Shown here in pieces: positions 18,377 through 28,154 of a stretch of DNA of 64,000 nt. The stretch comes from Pseudomonas khavaziana. Its GTDB lineage: Bacteria > Pseudomonadota > Gammaproteobacteria > Pseudomonadales > Pseudomonadaceae. The DNA is taken from positions 248,001 through 312,000 of the forward strand of contig NZ_JAHSTT010000005.1 of the NCBI RefSeq assembly GCF_019145205.1, given 5' to 3'. Position 1 is the stretch's first letter. Every line of letters begins with the position of its first letter. The translations under genes and the position numbers were made by a program. A model generated the notes under the pieces. That model made no database searches. It was not told where the DNA came from and saw only the letters and a program-made list of their open reading frames with translations.

Positions 18377-19828
18377 TCAGACCTGCGGGTCGCCCACGTG
18401 CAGGATCTTCATGCCATTGGTGCCACCGGTGGTGTGGTAGCTGTCGCCCTTGGTGAGGATGACCCAGTCGCCTTTCTCTACCACGCCGCGCTTGACCAGC
18501 TCGTCGATAGCCTTCTGGCTGACTTCGTTCGGTGCCAGCGAAGCCGGGTCGAACGGGATGGTGTACACACCACGGAACAATGCCGCGCGGGCCTGGGCTT
18601 CGCGGTGAGGGGTAAACGCGTAGATCGGCACCGAGGAACGGATGCGCGACATGATCAACGGCGTGTAGCCACTTTCGGTCAGGGCGATGATCGCCTTCAC
18701 GCCCGGGAAGTGGTTGGCGGTGTACATGGCGGCCAGGGCGATGCTCTGGTCGCAGCTTTCGAAGACCTTGCCGATGCGGTGGCTGGAGGTCTTGCTGGTC
18801 GGGTGCTTTTCAGCACCAACGCAGATGCGCGCCATGGCCTGCACGGCTTCCAGCGGGTACGGGCCGGCGGCACTTTCAGCCGAGAGCATCACGGCGTCGG
18901 TGTAGTCGAGCACGGCGTTGGCCACGTCGGACACTTCGGCACGGGTCGGCATCGGGTTCTGGATCATCGACTCCATCATCTGGGTCGCAACGATCACGGC
19001 CTTGTTGTGGCGGCGTGCGTGCAGGATGATCTTCTTCTGGATACCGATCAGTTCGGCGTCACCGATTTCCACGCCCAGGTCGCCACGGGCAACCATCACC
19101 GCGTCGGACGCCTTGATCAGGCCGTCGAGGGTTTCGTCGTCGGCCACGGCTTCGGCGCGTTCGATCTTCGCCACCAGCCAGGCGGTGCCGCCGGCTTCGT
19201 CGCGCAGTTTACGGGCGTATTCCATGTCGGCGGCGTCGCGTGGGAAGGACACGGCGAGGTAGTCGACTTCCATTTCAGCGGCGAGCTTGATGTCGGCCTT
19301 GTCTTTTTCAGTCAGGGCTGGCGCCGTCAGGCCACCGCCGCGGCGGTTGATACCTTTGTGATCGGACAGCGGGCCGCCGATGATCACGGTGCAGTGCAGC
19401 TCGGTCGGGGTCGCGGTGTCGACGCGCATGACCACGCGGCCATCGTCCAGCAGCAGTTCGTCACCGACGCCGCAATCCTTGACCAGGTCCGGGTAGTCGA
19501 TACCCACGACGTCCTGGGTGCCTTCGGTCAGCGGGTGGCTGGTGGAGAAGGTGAATTTGTCACCAATTTTCAGCTCGATCCGCTTGTTGGCAAATTTGGC
19601 GATACGGATTTTCGGGCCTTGCAGGTCACCCAGCAGTGCAACGAAGCGGCCATGCTTGGCGGCCAGGTCACGCACCAGCTTGGCGCGAGCCTTGTGCTCG
19701 TCCGGGGTGCCGTGGGAGAAGTTCAGACGGGCGACGTCCAAACCAGCCAGAATCAGCTGTTCGAGGACTTCCGGCGAGTTGCTGGCCGGGCCAAGGGTGG
19801 CGACGATTTTGGTGCGACGGACGGACAT
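18377..19828 (-). CDS. pykA: Pyruvate kinase
   Basis: Pyruvate kinase converts phosphoenolpyruvate and ADP to pyruvate and ATP in the cytosol. The 483 residues include the N-terminal RRTKIVATLGPAS, the DLQGPKIR segment, the active-site region LAVSFPRDAADM and KIERAEAV, MVARGDLGVEIG, and ATQMMESMI. The C-terminal regulatory domain is present. Length and sequence fit PykA-type enzymes. It stands alone with its own terminator, and the short lipoprotein gene is divergent from it. Confidence 0.96.
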   Translation of the reverse strand: MSVRRTKIVATLGPASNSPEVLEQLILAGLDVARLNFSHGTPDEHKARAKLVRDLAAKHGRFVALLGDLQGPKIRIAKFANKRIELKIGDKFTFSTSHPLTEGTQDVVGIDYPDLVKDCGVGDELLLDDGRVVMRVDTATPTELHCTVIIGGPLSDHKGINRRGGGLTAPALTEKDKADIKLAAEMEVDYLAVSFPRDAADMEYARKLRDEAGGTAWLVAKIERAEAVADDETLDGLIKASDAVMVARGDLGVEIGDAELIGIQKKIILHARRHNKAVIVATQMMESMIQNPMPTRAEVSDVANAVLDYTDAVMLSAESAAGPYPLEAVQAMARICVGAEKHPTSKTSSHRIGKVFESCDQSIALAAMYTANHFPGVKAIIALTESGYTPLIMSRIRSSVPIYAFTPHREAQARAALFRGVYTIPFDPASLAPNEVSQKAIDELVKRGVVEKGDWVILTKGDSYHTTGGTNGMKILHVGDPQV

Positions 19829-20004
19829 GCACAGACTCCTGAGTTCAAGCGCTGGAGAAGGCTACTATGCTCTTTCGTTGTAGTCATTGTTCGTTTGCAC
19901 TACTTATCGACGATTGGCTTGTTTTTGCTGCGCTTGACTGGGCAAACATCCTTGAAGATTTTCGGACAGGGGTCGATACACTGCACAAGACAGGAGAACC
20001 CCCC

Positions 20005-20379
20005 ATGCGAATTTTGCTCGTTGCTGCCCTGGCCGTCAGTGTTGTCGGCTGTACTCGCTGGTCGATGGACCACCATTTGAACAACGCTTACCGTGCCTAT
20101 GGGGTGGGCGATTGCGCGCGCGTCACCCTGGAGTTGTCCCAGGTCGATCGCGAAAGCCGTACCCGCCGTTATGTGCAGCCGGAGGTGTCGATGCTGCGCG
20201 GGCAGTGCCTGGAACGGCAGAAACTGTTTGTTGATGCCGCACAAACCTATCAGTTCATCATCAGCCAATACCCTTCAAGTGAGTACGCCTATCGCGCCCG
20301 TGCGCGGCTCGATACCTTGCAACAACTGGGGCATTTCCCGAGTGCAGGTGCCGTAAAACCACGGCCGGCATCTTTATAA
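20005..20379 (+). CDS. Small outer-membrane lipoprotein with TPR-like region
   Basis: The 124-residue precursor has a signal peptide MRILLVAALAVSVVGC with the lipobox VVGC, so Cys16 is expected to be lipidated. The mature part has helical repeats (GDCARVTLELSQVDRES; YQFIISQYPSSEYAYRARARL) like the TPR/YfiO-type fold. The ATG at 20005 follows AGGAGA. Function is unknown; a scaffold role in the envelope is a guess. It is divergent from pykA. Confidence 0.7.
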   Translation: MRILLVAALAVSVVGCTRWSMDHHLNNAYRAYGVGDCARVTLELSQVDRESRTRRYVQPEVSMLRGQCLERQKLFVDAAQTYQFIISQYPSSEYAYRARARLDTLQQLGHFPSAGAVKPRPASL

Positions 20380-20601
20380 TGAAATTTGTCATTTTGTAGC
20401 TGGCCCGTCGCCAGTCCTGGGCTATTCTTTGAATGTTCGTTTGTACAAGTTTCTATTCGAACGAATGCAGGGCCTGGATTCGGCAGCTGTCTTGTGACAA
20501 ACGCTACCGGTTGTCACACCGATCTCCAGGGAGAGCGAGCGACTGCTCGTTCCGAATCACTGGCACGGCCAGACTCTTGGCTATTGGATGGCGACTTCAT
20601 C

Positions 20602-20961
20602 ATGTTTACCGAGCGACGGATCGAACGGCATCAACTGCCTTATTTTTTGCAGGTGTTCAATCGTGTTACCGACAAGCCGATTGGGTTCTTGGGCAATGTG
20701 TCTGAAAATGGGCTGATGCTGATCAGCCAATTACCCATGATGGTCGATGTGGATTTTCAGCTGTGTTTGAAAATTCCGGTGGCGCAAGGCGAATTCCAGA
20801 CGATTGATCTGACGGCGACCTGCTTGTGGAGCCATGAAGATGTCAACCCGCAGCATTACGACTCCGGGTTCACGGTGCATCAGCCACCCGAAGCGTATGG
20901 GCAACTGATCAACGCGCTGGTGCAGTACTTCAGCTTTGATCCCCAGCAGGCCCCCGTCTGA
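20602..20961 (+). CDS. PilZ-domain protein
   Basis: The 119-residue protein is a single PilZ domain, with the RxxxR motif in RRIER at its N-terminus and NVSENG matching the (D/N)xSxxG motif near residue 32. Those residues bind cyclic di-GMP in the family, so it probably acts as a c-di-GMP effector. I chose the ATG at 20602; the open frame upstream has no domain character. It converges on the DUF58 gene. Confidence 0.8.
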   Translation: MFTERRIERHQLPYFLQVFNRVTDKPIGFLGNVSENGLMLISQLPMMVDVDFQLCLKIPVAQGEFQTIDLTATCLWSHEDVNPQHYDSGFTVHQPPEAYGQLINALVQYFSFDPQQAPV

Positions 20962-20972
20962 ATGCAGGCATA

Positions 20973-22304
20973 TTAGAACGTACCGGCTTTTTTCCACCCC
21001 AGGTAACGCGTCACCAACGTGGCGCCCAGGTCTGATGGCAGCGTATCCAATACTGCAAGCCCATGGGCGCTTAAACGATCATGGAGTTGATTGCGGGTGT
21101 TGAGGTAATCAACCGTGCCACTGTAAGCCAGGGCTTCGGGCAAGGTCTGCACGGGGGCTTGGCGTAACTGGTCGAGGACTTCCTCCCGCAGGCTCGCCAC
21201 AAGTACCCGATGTTGTCGGCCAATACGTTTGACGGCCGTCATCAGCGCTTCATCATCCTCATCGCGCAGGTTGGTGACGATGATCACCAGTGCCCGGCGC
21301 TTTTGACGCACCAGTAATTGGCTGGCGGCAGCCTGGTAGTCAGCGGTTCTACGGGTGGTGTCCAGGTCGTAGACCGCATTGAGCAAGCTATTCAACTGGC
21401 CACTGCCCTTGACCGGCTTGAGGTAGCGCGGCTGGTCGCTGGCGAAGGTGCACAGCCCTACGGCATCGCCCTGGCGCAAGGCGACATAACTGAGCAGCAG
21501 GCAGGCGTTGAGGGCGTGGTCGAAATGGGACAGTTCATCGTCCTGGCTGCGCATGCGCTGGCCGCAATCGAGCATGAACACGATCTGCTGGTCGCGTTCA
21601 TCCTGGTATTCACGGGCAATCGGCGTGCGTTGGCGAGCGGTGGCCTTCCAGTCGATCTGGCGCAGGCTGTCACCTTCACGAAACTCGCGCAGTTGATGAA
21701 ACTCCAGGCCCAACCCTCGCCGCTGATGTTGGCGCACCCCCAGTTGGCTCAGCCAGTTATCCACCCCCAGCAACTGCGCGCCGTATAAACGGGCGAAGTC
21801 CGGGTAAACCCGGGTGGCATCATGGGTTTCGACGAATCTGCGCGCCGACCACAACCCCAATGGGCTGGGCAGCAGCAGTTCGCAGTGACTGAAGGCGAAA
21901 TGCCCGCGGCGCACGGGGCGAACGCGATAGCCCAGCTCAGCGCGTGCGCCGGGGTGCAATTGGATGGATTGGGGCAGGTTATCCACACTCAAGCCGTCGG
22001 GCACGTGGTCGAACACCCCTACAGTCAGTGGTTGAGGGTAGTCATGCTCCAGGCACAGGCGCACCTCTTCCCAGCGCCCCAGCGCCAGGCTGCCGGGCAG
22101 TTTCCTGTTTACACGCGCCGAGGGACGGCGGCGCAAGCGTGCCGCATCCAGTGTCGCCAGGAGCAGCAGGGCCAGAAGCAGGCCCCAGGCGATGGAGTGC
22201 AAGGTTTGAGGTAGCTTGACCTGCAGCGCCATCGAAGCGCCCAACAGGGTGTTCAGGCCCAACAGCACACCCAGCCAGATCAGCAACAGACGGGTCGGTT
22301 TCAT
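20973..22304 (-). CDS. DUF58 domain protein (MoxR partner)
   Basis: The 443-residue protein has two N-terminal membrane segments (about 5-22 and 30-48), a beta-rich middle and a C-terminal vWA-like DUF58 domain. RQIDWKATARQRTPIAREYQ marks the DUF58 core, and FMLDCGQRM resembles the metal-binding DxSxS of vWA folds in altered form. Such proteins are partners of MoxR AAA+ ATPases, often in envelope stress or maturation. It starts 7 bases after moxR and is the last gene of the operon that the island splits. Confidence 0.85.
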   Translation of the reverse strand: MKPTRLLLIWLGVLLGLNTLLGASMALQVKLPQTLHSIAWGLLLALLLLATLDAARLRRRPSARVNRKLPGSLALGRWEEVRLCLEHDYPQPLTVGVFDHVPDGLSVDNLPQSIQLHPGARAELGYRVRPVRRGHFAFSHCELLLPSPLGLWSARRFVETHDATRVYPDFARLYGAQLLGVDNWLSQLGVRQHQRRGLGLEFHQLREFREGDSLRQIDWKATARQRTPIAREYQDERDQQIVFMLDCGQRMRSQDDELSHFDHALNACLLLSYVALRQGDAVGLCTFASDQPRYLKPVKGSGQLNSLLNAVYDLDTTRRTADYQAAASQLLVRQKRRALVIIVTNLRDEDDEALMTAVKRIGRQHRVLVASLREEVLDQLRQAPVQTLPEALAYSGTVDYLNTRNQLHDRLSAHGLAVLDTLPSDLGATLVTRYLGWKKAGTF

Positions 22305-22311
22305 GGCTGCG

Positions 22312-23307
22312 TCAGTGCCTTGGTGCAGCAATCTGGTCAAGTAGCTGCTGGAGTACCTGGTCAACCTCCAGGCCGTCGATGTCCAGTTCCGGCGCAATGC
22401 GCACCCGGTGACGCAGCACCGCCAGCGCACAACCCTTGATGTCATCTGGCGTCACGAACTCGCCACCGCGCAATAGCGCCCGGGCGCGGGCGCCGCGTAC
22501 CAGTGCAATGGAGGCCCTGGGGCCGGCACCGATAGTCAGTCCCGGCCAACTGCGCGTGGCCCGCGCCAGCCGCACCGCGTAGTCGAGTACCTGTTCATCC
22601 AGGGGCAGGGCGCTGGCAATTTCCTGCATCAGCACCACGTCCTCGGCTTGCAGCACCGTGCGAAGCGGCTGTACATCCAGCATGTCGGCCCTGGACGAGC
22701 GGGTCACTTCGCGGACCATCTCCAGTTCCTGCCGGGCGTCGGGGTAGTCCATGCGCACCTTGAGCATGAACCGGTCCAGCTCGGCCTCAGGCAACGGGTA
22801 GGTACCTTCCTGCTCGATGGGGTTCTGGGTCGCCAGCACCATGAAGGGCTGGCCGATGGGCAGCGCCTCGCCCTCCAGGGTAACCTGGCGCTCCTGCATG
22901 GCTTCGAGCAGTGCCGCCTGGGTCTTGGCCGGGGCGCGATTGATTTCGTCGGCCAGCAACAGGTGGGTGAACAATGGCCCCTTGCGCAGCTTGAACTGTT
23001 CGGTCTGCAGGTCGTACACCGCATGGCCGGTGACATCGCTGGGCATCAGGTCCGGGGTGAACTGGATACGTGCGAAATCACCGCCAAAGCAACGGGCCAG
23101 GGCACGCACCAGCAAGGTCTTGCCCAGGCCTGGCACGCCTTCGAGCAGCACATGACCACCTGCTATCAAGGCGGTGAGCACGTCGTCAATCACCGGGTCC
23201 TGGCCTATCACGGCCTTGCGCAATTCCACACGCAGGGCCTGGGCCTGCTGGCTGGCGCGTAGAAGGTTGTCGGCGGTCAGGGGGGTGGCCATTGGAGAGT
23301 CGCTCAT
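22312..23307 (-). CDS. MoxR-family AAA+ ATPase
   Basis: This 331-residue cytosolic chaperone-like ATPase has Walker A GVPGLGKT (near residue 55), Walker B LLLADEINRAP, sensor 1 LATQNPIEQEGTYPLPEAEL and a C-terminal lid. MoxR proteins mature or regulate partner complexes with DUF58/vWA proteins. I chose the ATG at 23307 (MSDSPM...), preceded by GGAAGAA. A longer frame to 23352 runs into the island. Its start codon lies at the island boundary, so its normal upstream partner genes are now 21.8 kb away. Confidence 0.9.
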   Translation of the reverse strand: MSDSPMATPLTADNLLRASQQAQALRVELRKAVIGQDPVIDDVLTALIAGGHVLLEGVPGLGKTLLVRALARCFGGDFARIQFTPDLMPSDVTGHAVYDLQTEQFKLRKGPLFTHLLLADEINRAPAKTQAALLEAMQERQVTLEGEALPIGQPFMVLATQNPIEQEGTYPLPEAELDRFMLKVRMDYPDARQELEMVREVTRSSRADMLDVQPLRTVLQAEDVVLMQEIASALPLDEQVLDYAVRLARATRSWPGLTIGAGPRASIALVRGARARALLRGGEFVTPDDIKGCALAVLRHRVRIAPELDIDGLEVDQVLQQLLDQIAAPRH

Positions 23308-23678
23308 TTCTTCCGGAGCTCCGCTAACTGTTAAATCAACTTTATTATCCACAAATCAAACGGTTACCTAATCTAACTGTTTTGCTGCCTTTTTCCTGGG
23401 CCGACGAACGGACATCCTATCGATCAGTCAGCACGAGCGTCATATTGGCTTAATCGAAAAAAGGCAGTAATGGACCAACCGCTAACCTACCAACATTTCA
23501 ATCACGGCTTGCTGAAGTGGGATCAGCAGCGGGTGGTCACGTCTCGTGAGTTTATCTCCCATTATAACGCTTATGCAGCGCTCGCTATACCGGCCTGCCT
23601 CCCAGGTGCATCTAGGCGTCATCAAAAAGTGGGGGGTATGGGCTTGTCGGTGCTTCCAATATCTGCCTCCTCGTGGGG
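23308..23678. other. Left end of the island, no clear gene
   Basis: The first 150 bases are AT-rich and contain two direct copies of AACAGTTAG (minus-strand reading), which could be recombinase sites or part of a new promoter for moxR. An open frame at 23470-23685 has no recognisable similarity. It stops at the 3' end of a group II intron fragment. Confidence 0.4.
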
Positions 23679-23815
23679 GTCGTGACATCTACAGGTTACC
23701 TGCCCCCCCGCACAGATCCGTACGTGCGGAACTACCGCATACGGCACCTGTCTCGGGTATGTGACGCGAAGCGATCCTCAGGGTAAGGATGTGCATTTCT
23801 GGGTCTAGGTATGTA
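23679..23815 (-). repeat. Group II intron 3' end fragment (copy 1)
   Basis: On the minus strand this reads as the intron tail: domain V-like GTGCCGTATGCGGTAG... ACGGATC, then a domain VI stem, ending ...CACGAC. It matches the copy at 31322-31466 closely. An IS66 element abuts it at 23816, so the intron body is missing. Confidence 0.7.
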
Positions 23816-23890
23816 GTAAGCGTCCAGCCCAGCCACCTGTAACTTCCTCTCAGAGCTCGTCACGCTACGCCCTTCCACGAGGGAGCATAT

Positions 23891-24196
23891 ATGAAACCAC
23901 CTGCCACACTCACCGCCCGGCGTACATTCTGGGCTGAGCACGTTCAGGCATGGCGCCGCGGCGCGCTCACGCAAGTCGCCTACTGCCAGCAGCACCAGCT
24001 CAACGCTAAGTCCTTTGGCTATTGGTTTCGAAGCCGCGAGCTGGAAAACGAGCCCCTAACGATGGTTCCCATTGCCGTGCACGAGCCTGTGCAAGCAAAC
24101 GAACTGTCGCTGCGCCATCCCGGCGGCTGGGAACTGGTATTGTCCCGCACAGTGGAGCCGGCGTGGCTGGCCCATTTGCTTCGGGAGATGCGCTGA
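23891..24196 (+). CDS. tnpA: IS66 accessory protein TnpA
   Basis: The 101-residue protein has the IS66 Orf1/TnpA pattern: RRTFWAEHVQAWRRGALTQV with a helix-turn-helix-like region (VAYCQQHQLNAKSFGYWFRS), and a short C-terminal domain. It is an accessory factor of IS66 transposition. Its stop overlaps the tnpB start (ATGA), the usual coupling in this family. It appears intact although the rest of the element is broken. Confidence 0.8.
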   Translation: MKPPATLTARRTFWAEHVQAWRRGALTQVAYCQQHQLNAKSFGYWFRSRELENEPLTMVPIAVHEPVQANELSLRHPGGWELVLSRTVEPAWLAHLLREMR

Positions 24197-24534
24197 TGCT
24201 GTTGCCGACACAGGTCTGGTTGATTCTTGAGCCCATGGACATGCGACTTGGCATCGACGGTCTTTCGGCGCGTGTTCAGCATGTGCTGGGCACTTCGCCG
24301 TGCAACGGCACCGCCTATGCTTTTCGAAATCGCCGAGGTAACCGCCTCAAACTTCTACAGTGAGATGGCATCGGCGTCTGGCTCAGCCAGCGTCGTTTGC
24401 ATGAAGGCGCTTTTGTGTGGCCTGCCCCCGGCGAAACAGTCTTCACACTGACTCAGGCTCAATGGCAGTGGCTGATCACCGGCGTTGACTGGCAGCGCCT
24501 GGAAGCTCGCCCGATGAATCACTGGACAGTGTAG
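24196..24534 (+). pseudogene. tnpB: IS66 TnpB, nonsense mutation
   Basis: The frame runs from MLLPTQVWLILEPMDMRLG through ARPMNHWTV, 112 residues in all, as expected for IS66 Orf2. A TGA at 24361 replaces the tryptophan in the conserved LLQWDGIGVWL. The reading frame is otherwise continuous, so a single base change (TGG to TGA) inactivated it. Confidence 0.8.
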
Positions 24535-25949
24535 AAAAATACCCTTCAATATCCTTCAGATAACGATACTGCTTACTTTTCAGTAAAATCCACGGATGCC
24601 TATCGCCGACGAAATCGCCGCCCTCAACCTTGATCCCGCACTGCGGGAGCAGATCATGGCCGCGCTTTCACAGGGGGAGGATGTCGATAAGTTACGTGCC
24701 CAGGCTCAATACGACGCCTTAAAAATCCAGGCATTGACCCTTGAATTGGCGCACTACAAGCGCATCCGGTTCGGGGTCAGAAACGAGGCGTTGTCACCCG
24801 AACAGCGTGACCTTTTCAAGAAACGGCCGGTGCCGACTGCGCTGCCATTGAGATTGAGGTTGACGCGCTCGTACTTGAACAGCGAGCACGGCGCTCTCGT
24901 GCCGGTCGTCAGCCGCTGCCAGAACATCTGCCCCGTATCGAACATCGCCACGATCCCAAGGCATGTCATTGCCCCGAGTGCGGCAGTGAATGGATCAAAG
25001 TAGGCGAAGATATCACCGAGCAATTGGATGTCGAGCCTGCAAAGTTCTTTGTACATCATCATGTCCGCAGCAAGTACGCCTGCCGACCCTGTGAACGTAT
25101 TGCTTCAGCAGACGTTGCGCCGACCATCATCGACGGCGGCATGGCGGCTGCCGGACTGATTACCTGGGTGTTGATCAGTAAATATCTCGATCATCTTCCG
25201 CTGTATCGTCTTGAACAGATTGCCAACCGCGCCGGTGTGACCCTGGCACGCTCAACCTTGGCCGACTGGTGGGCCGATATGGATTTGCCTTGCAACCGCT
25301 GGCTGATCGATTGGCCGAACTGTTGCGCCAACGCCTGATCCTGCATGCCGACGAAACACCGGTACAGCAACTTGACCCTGGCAAGGGCAAACCAACGAGC
25401 CTATTTGTGGGTCTATCGAAGCAACGACCTGGATCCTGGGACGGGCATCACGGTATTTGATTACCAGGCCGGGCGCAGTGGCGCGCATGCACGAGCTTTT
25501 CTGGATGACTGGAAAGGCCACTTGGTGGTTGACGATTACGCGGGTTACAAGGCGTTGTTTACTCAGGGCGTTACCGAAGTGGGCTGTATGGCACATGCAC
25601 GTCGCAAGTTTTTTGAATTACATGCGGCGAATCAAAGTGCGGTAGCGGCAGAGGCTTTGCAGCGGATCGCTGAACTGTACGAAATCGAATCACGGGGCCG
25701 AACACTGACCTGTGAAGCACGCCAACAACTGCGCACCGGCGAAGCAGCGGTCAAGTTGCAGGCACTGCATCAATGGCTGCTATCAACCCGCCCAGGTGTG
25801 GCGAACGGCAGCGGCCTGGCCAGGGCAATGGACTATAGCGCTCAAGCGCTGGGTGGCGTTGTCACGCTATGCCGGCAGCGGTGATTTACCCATTGATAGA
25901 GTCGGGGATGTGGCGCGGTGGCTTGCGCTCCGTTTCCACACCCCGCTCG

Positions 25950-27273
25950 TCAAACCGGACGTGCGCTACTAACGCATCCGGCTTTCGTCCGAGATCGATA
26001 TGCCTTCGCACTCGACACATCGGCCATTCGCACGGGCGACTGATGCAAGCCTAGCTTTCCATATAGAAATGCATCCGGGTATAGACGGTACACAGAGCGG
26101 CCTCGTCGCTTATGCTTCTTGACCAACCAGCGTCGGATACGGCGCTCAGTGTAACGTTGCAGGATGCGATAGTGCTTGAGCACAGGCCCTTGATCGAAGT
26201 AGCCAGCCCAGCCTCGAAGTATCGAGTTGAGTTCAACTATCCGGTGCTCTACCGTATCCCACGTCATGCTGATCGCTGTTTCGTCATGGATTTTCCCAAT
26301 AATTGATTTCATCGCTCCTTTCGAAGGTTGAGTGCCGATATAGGTTTTCCCATGACGATCGTATTGCCTGCCTAGGTTGTACCCCAGAAAGTCGAATGTC
26401 TGTTCTGGGAGTTTCACCAGCGCCGTTTTCTCTTCGTTGACCGTCAGCCCCAGCCGCGCCATCAAACCACTCATCAGCACCATTGCCTGCTCTCCACTGC
26501 CGGGGCGGCAGCAGATCACCATGTCGTCCGCGTAATTCACAATCCTTGCATGCAGACGTCTGGCGTAGCCAAACTTTTCCCAAGCCAGAATGAAGCGCCT
26601 GAAATACACATTGGCTAGCAGCGGCGAAATCACCGATCCTTGGGCGCTGCCACGGTGCGTGTGCTTGGCTTCGTTGGTACGTCGAGGCTTTCCGTCAATG
26701 CGTTCGATAACGGTTACTTCAAGCCACTGCTTGATCAGCCGCAATACCTGCCATCCGAGATACGCCGGGCCAGACATTTCATCAAAGGCCCGTGCGGAAT
26801 GGTATTGAAATAGTCACGAAGATCCGTATCGACGACATCTCTCAACCCAATCCTTGCGGTGTAATGGTGCACCTGTCTCACCGCTTCCTTAGCATCTCGA
26901 CGAGGTCTGAAAGCATACTGCGATGGTTGCATATCCGCTTCGACAATCGCTTGGAGTGTGAGATTGACAGCCATTTGAACAACGCGGTCTCGAATACAAG
27001 GATCCCCAAGGAACGAAGCTTTCCGTTCTTTCTGGGAATCCATACCCGCCGCAGGGGCTGAGGTCGATATCCACCCGACTTCAGCTCCTCATGTAGCTGA
27101 GCCAGCCACTCCATAGGCCCCATGCTTTCAATGTCATCGAATCGCTGGCCATCCACACCGTGGCTGCCTCGGTTTGCGCGGCAACGCTGGTAGGCGATGA
27201 CCAGTACATCAATTCGATACACTTTGTCCCACAGGCTGTAGAAGCGAAAGTCTGGCTCTGTCTTAGCTTTCAC
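25950..27273 (-). pseudogene. Group II intron reverse transcriptase/maturase, frameshifted
   Basis: Three consecutive frames together give one intron-encoded protein: VYRIDVLVIAYQRCRANRGS and RRVWIPRKNGKLRSLGI (26878-27273); CIRDRVVQMAV... FRPRRDAKEAV and TDLRDYFNTIPH (to about 26735); then QGSVISPLLANVY, the catalytic NYADDMV and the thumb/maturase region GWAGYFDQGPVLKHYRILQR (25950-26777). Two indels break the frame, near 27015 and 26760. The catalytic YADD is kept. Confidence 0.82.
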
Positions 27274-27807
27274 ATACAGGGCACGCTGTAGTTTCCGAAC
27301 AAGATTTCACACTTGGGTTAGTAGGCTTGGCGCCAATCCCATCGTTCTTACCACTTTGTACTCCTCTCTTGGACCTGGGCTACTTTCCTACTCCGGCATT
27401 ACCCGGCCTCAACGGTACTACGAGCCCATCCGCCACCTGTCCGAGCCAGAGCCATCCCTCACGGGCGCTCTGTTTGTATGGCCGTGTCTAACGGCCACTT
27501 CACCCTGACAGGCTTCCCCTGTTTCGTATGAGTTCTCTTCTGTACATGCCATCACCACTACCCCGGCGGCAGTGCCAAGTTCGCCTGACGCTCGATCCCT
27601 CAGCACTATCAACCTTCCCCGTTATTATGGCAGGTCGGCTACCGCAAAGCCTTTTCGGGGCCTGCTCGGTGTTCGCTGCGCGCTACGGCCTGCACAGTCA
27701 CTGACTTCCTAAAGAAGCCTTTTCTTCAGATACTTCAGCCCATTCGTTGCCTCCTGAACTGCTCCAAAGTGCTTCCGGCCGGAGCGACAGTAGCCGGGTG
27801 GGATTCG
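27274..27807 (-). ncRNA. Group II intron 5' RNA domains
   Basis: This stretch has no plausible gene and many short GC-rich complementary segments. Its position upstream of the intron reverse transcriptase is where domains I to III belong. The fold was not computed. Confidence 0.5.
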
Positions 27808-28154
27808 CACCCACTGAACTCGGCTGATGAAAGAGCGATAAAGCCGTTTGTCATCGGGCGCAAGGCCTGGCTCTTAAGCGACACGCCCAAAGGTGCGAGC
27901 GCCAGTGCGCAGATCTATAGTTTGATCGAGACCGCGAAGATCAACGGCCAAGTGCCCTATACGTGGCTGCGGCGCCACGTGCTGGAGCGGATACCGCATG
28001 CGTCGACGGTAGAAGACTACGAAGCATTGTTACCATGGAACTGCTCACCGGAAATGCCACGGTAAACGAGGCGGTAGTCTGGCGGTAGGTGTGGGTCATG
28101 GATCGGATACGCTGGATGTTTCGTTAACACTATTTTTACTTCGAGGGGATAACG

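Larger units (their letters stand above)
25892..27815 (-). mobile_element. Group II intron inside IS66 tnpC
   Basis: The intron runs leftward. Its 3' part holds a domain V hairpin at 25953-25985 (minus strand AGCCGGATGCGTTAG... ACGTCCGGTT) followed by the domain VI region. The 5' part (27274 to about 27815) is structured, gene-free RNA sequence, and a GTGCG near 27800 may be the 5' end. It interrupts tnpC between LPID and the codons for ...ERAIKPF. The exact ends are uncertain by some tens of bases. Confidence 0.75.
24596..28065 (+). pseudogene. tnpC: IS66 transposase TnpC, frameshifted and intron-split
   Basis: Pieces of one DDE transposase can be read in order: the N-terminal leucine-rich region (24596-24840), the zinc-finger region CHCPECG and CRPCE in another frame (to about 25285), the catalytic ILHADETPVQ and LVVDDYAGYK, up to GGVVTLCR at about 25880. 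After the group II intron it continues as [15 protein letters not shown] to NCSPEMPR (27808-28065). At least three frame changes lie in the first part. Confidence 0.8.
23816..28116 (+). mobile_element. IS66-family element, disrupted
   Basis: The left end GTAAGCGTCCAGCCCAG is shared with another IS66 fragment at 38679. The tnpA, tnpB and tnpC genes follow in standard order. The right end is placed near GGATCGGATACGCT after the tnpC stop. tnpB has a nonsense change, tnpC is frameshifted, and a group II intron sits inside tnpC, so the element cannot move by itself. Confidence 0.75.

Noticed and set aside
27790..27815. GTGGGATTCGCACCCAC resembling a tRNA T-arm
   Set aside because: It lies at the 5' end region of the group II intron and no other tRNA arms are present.
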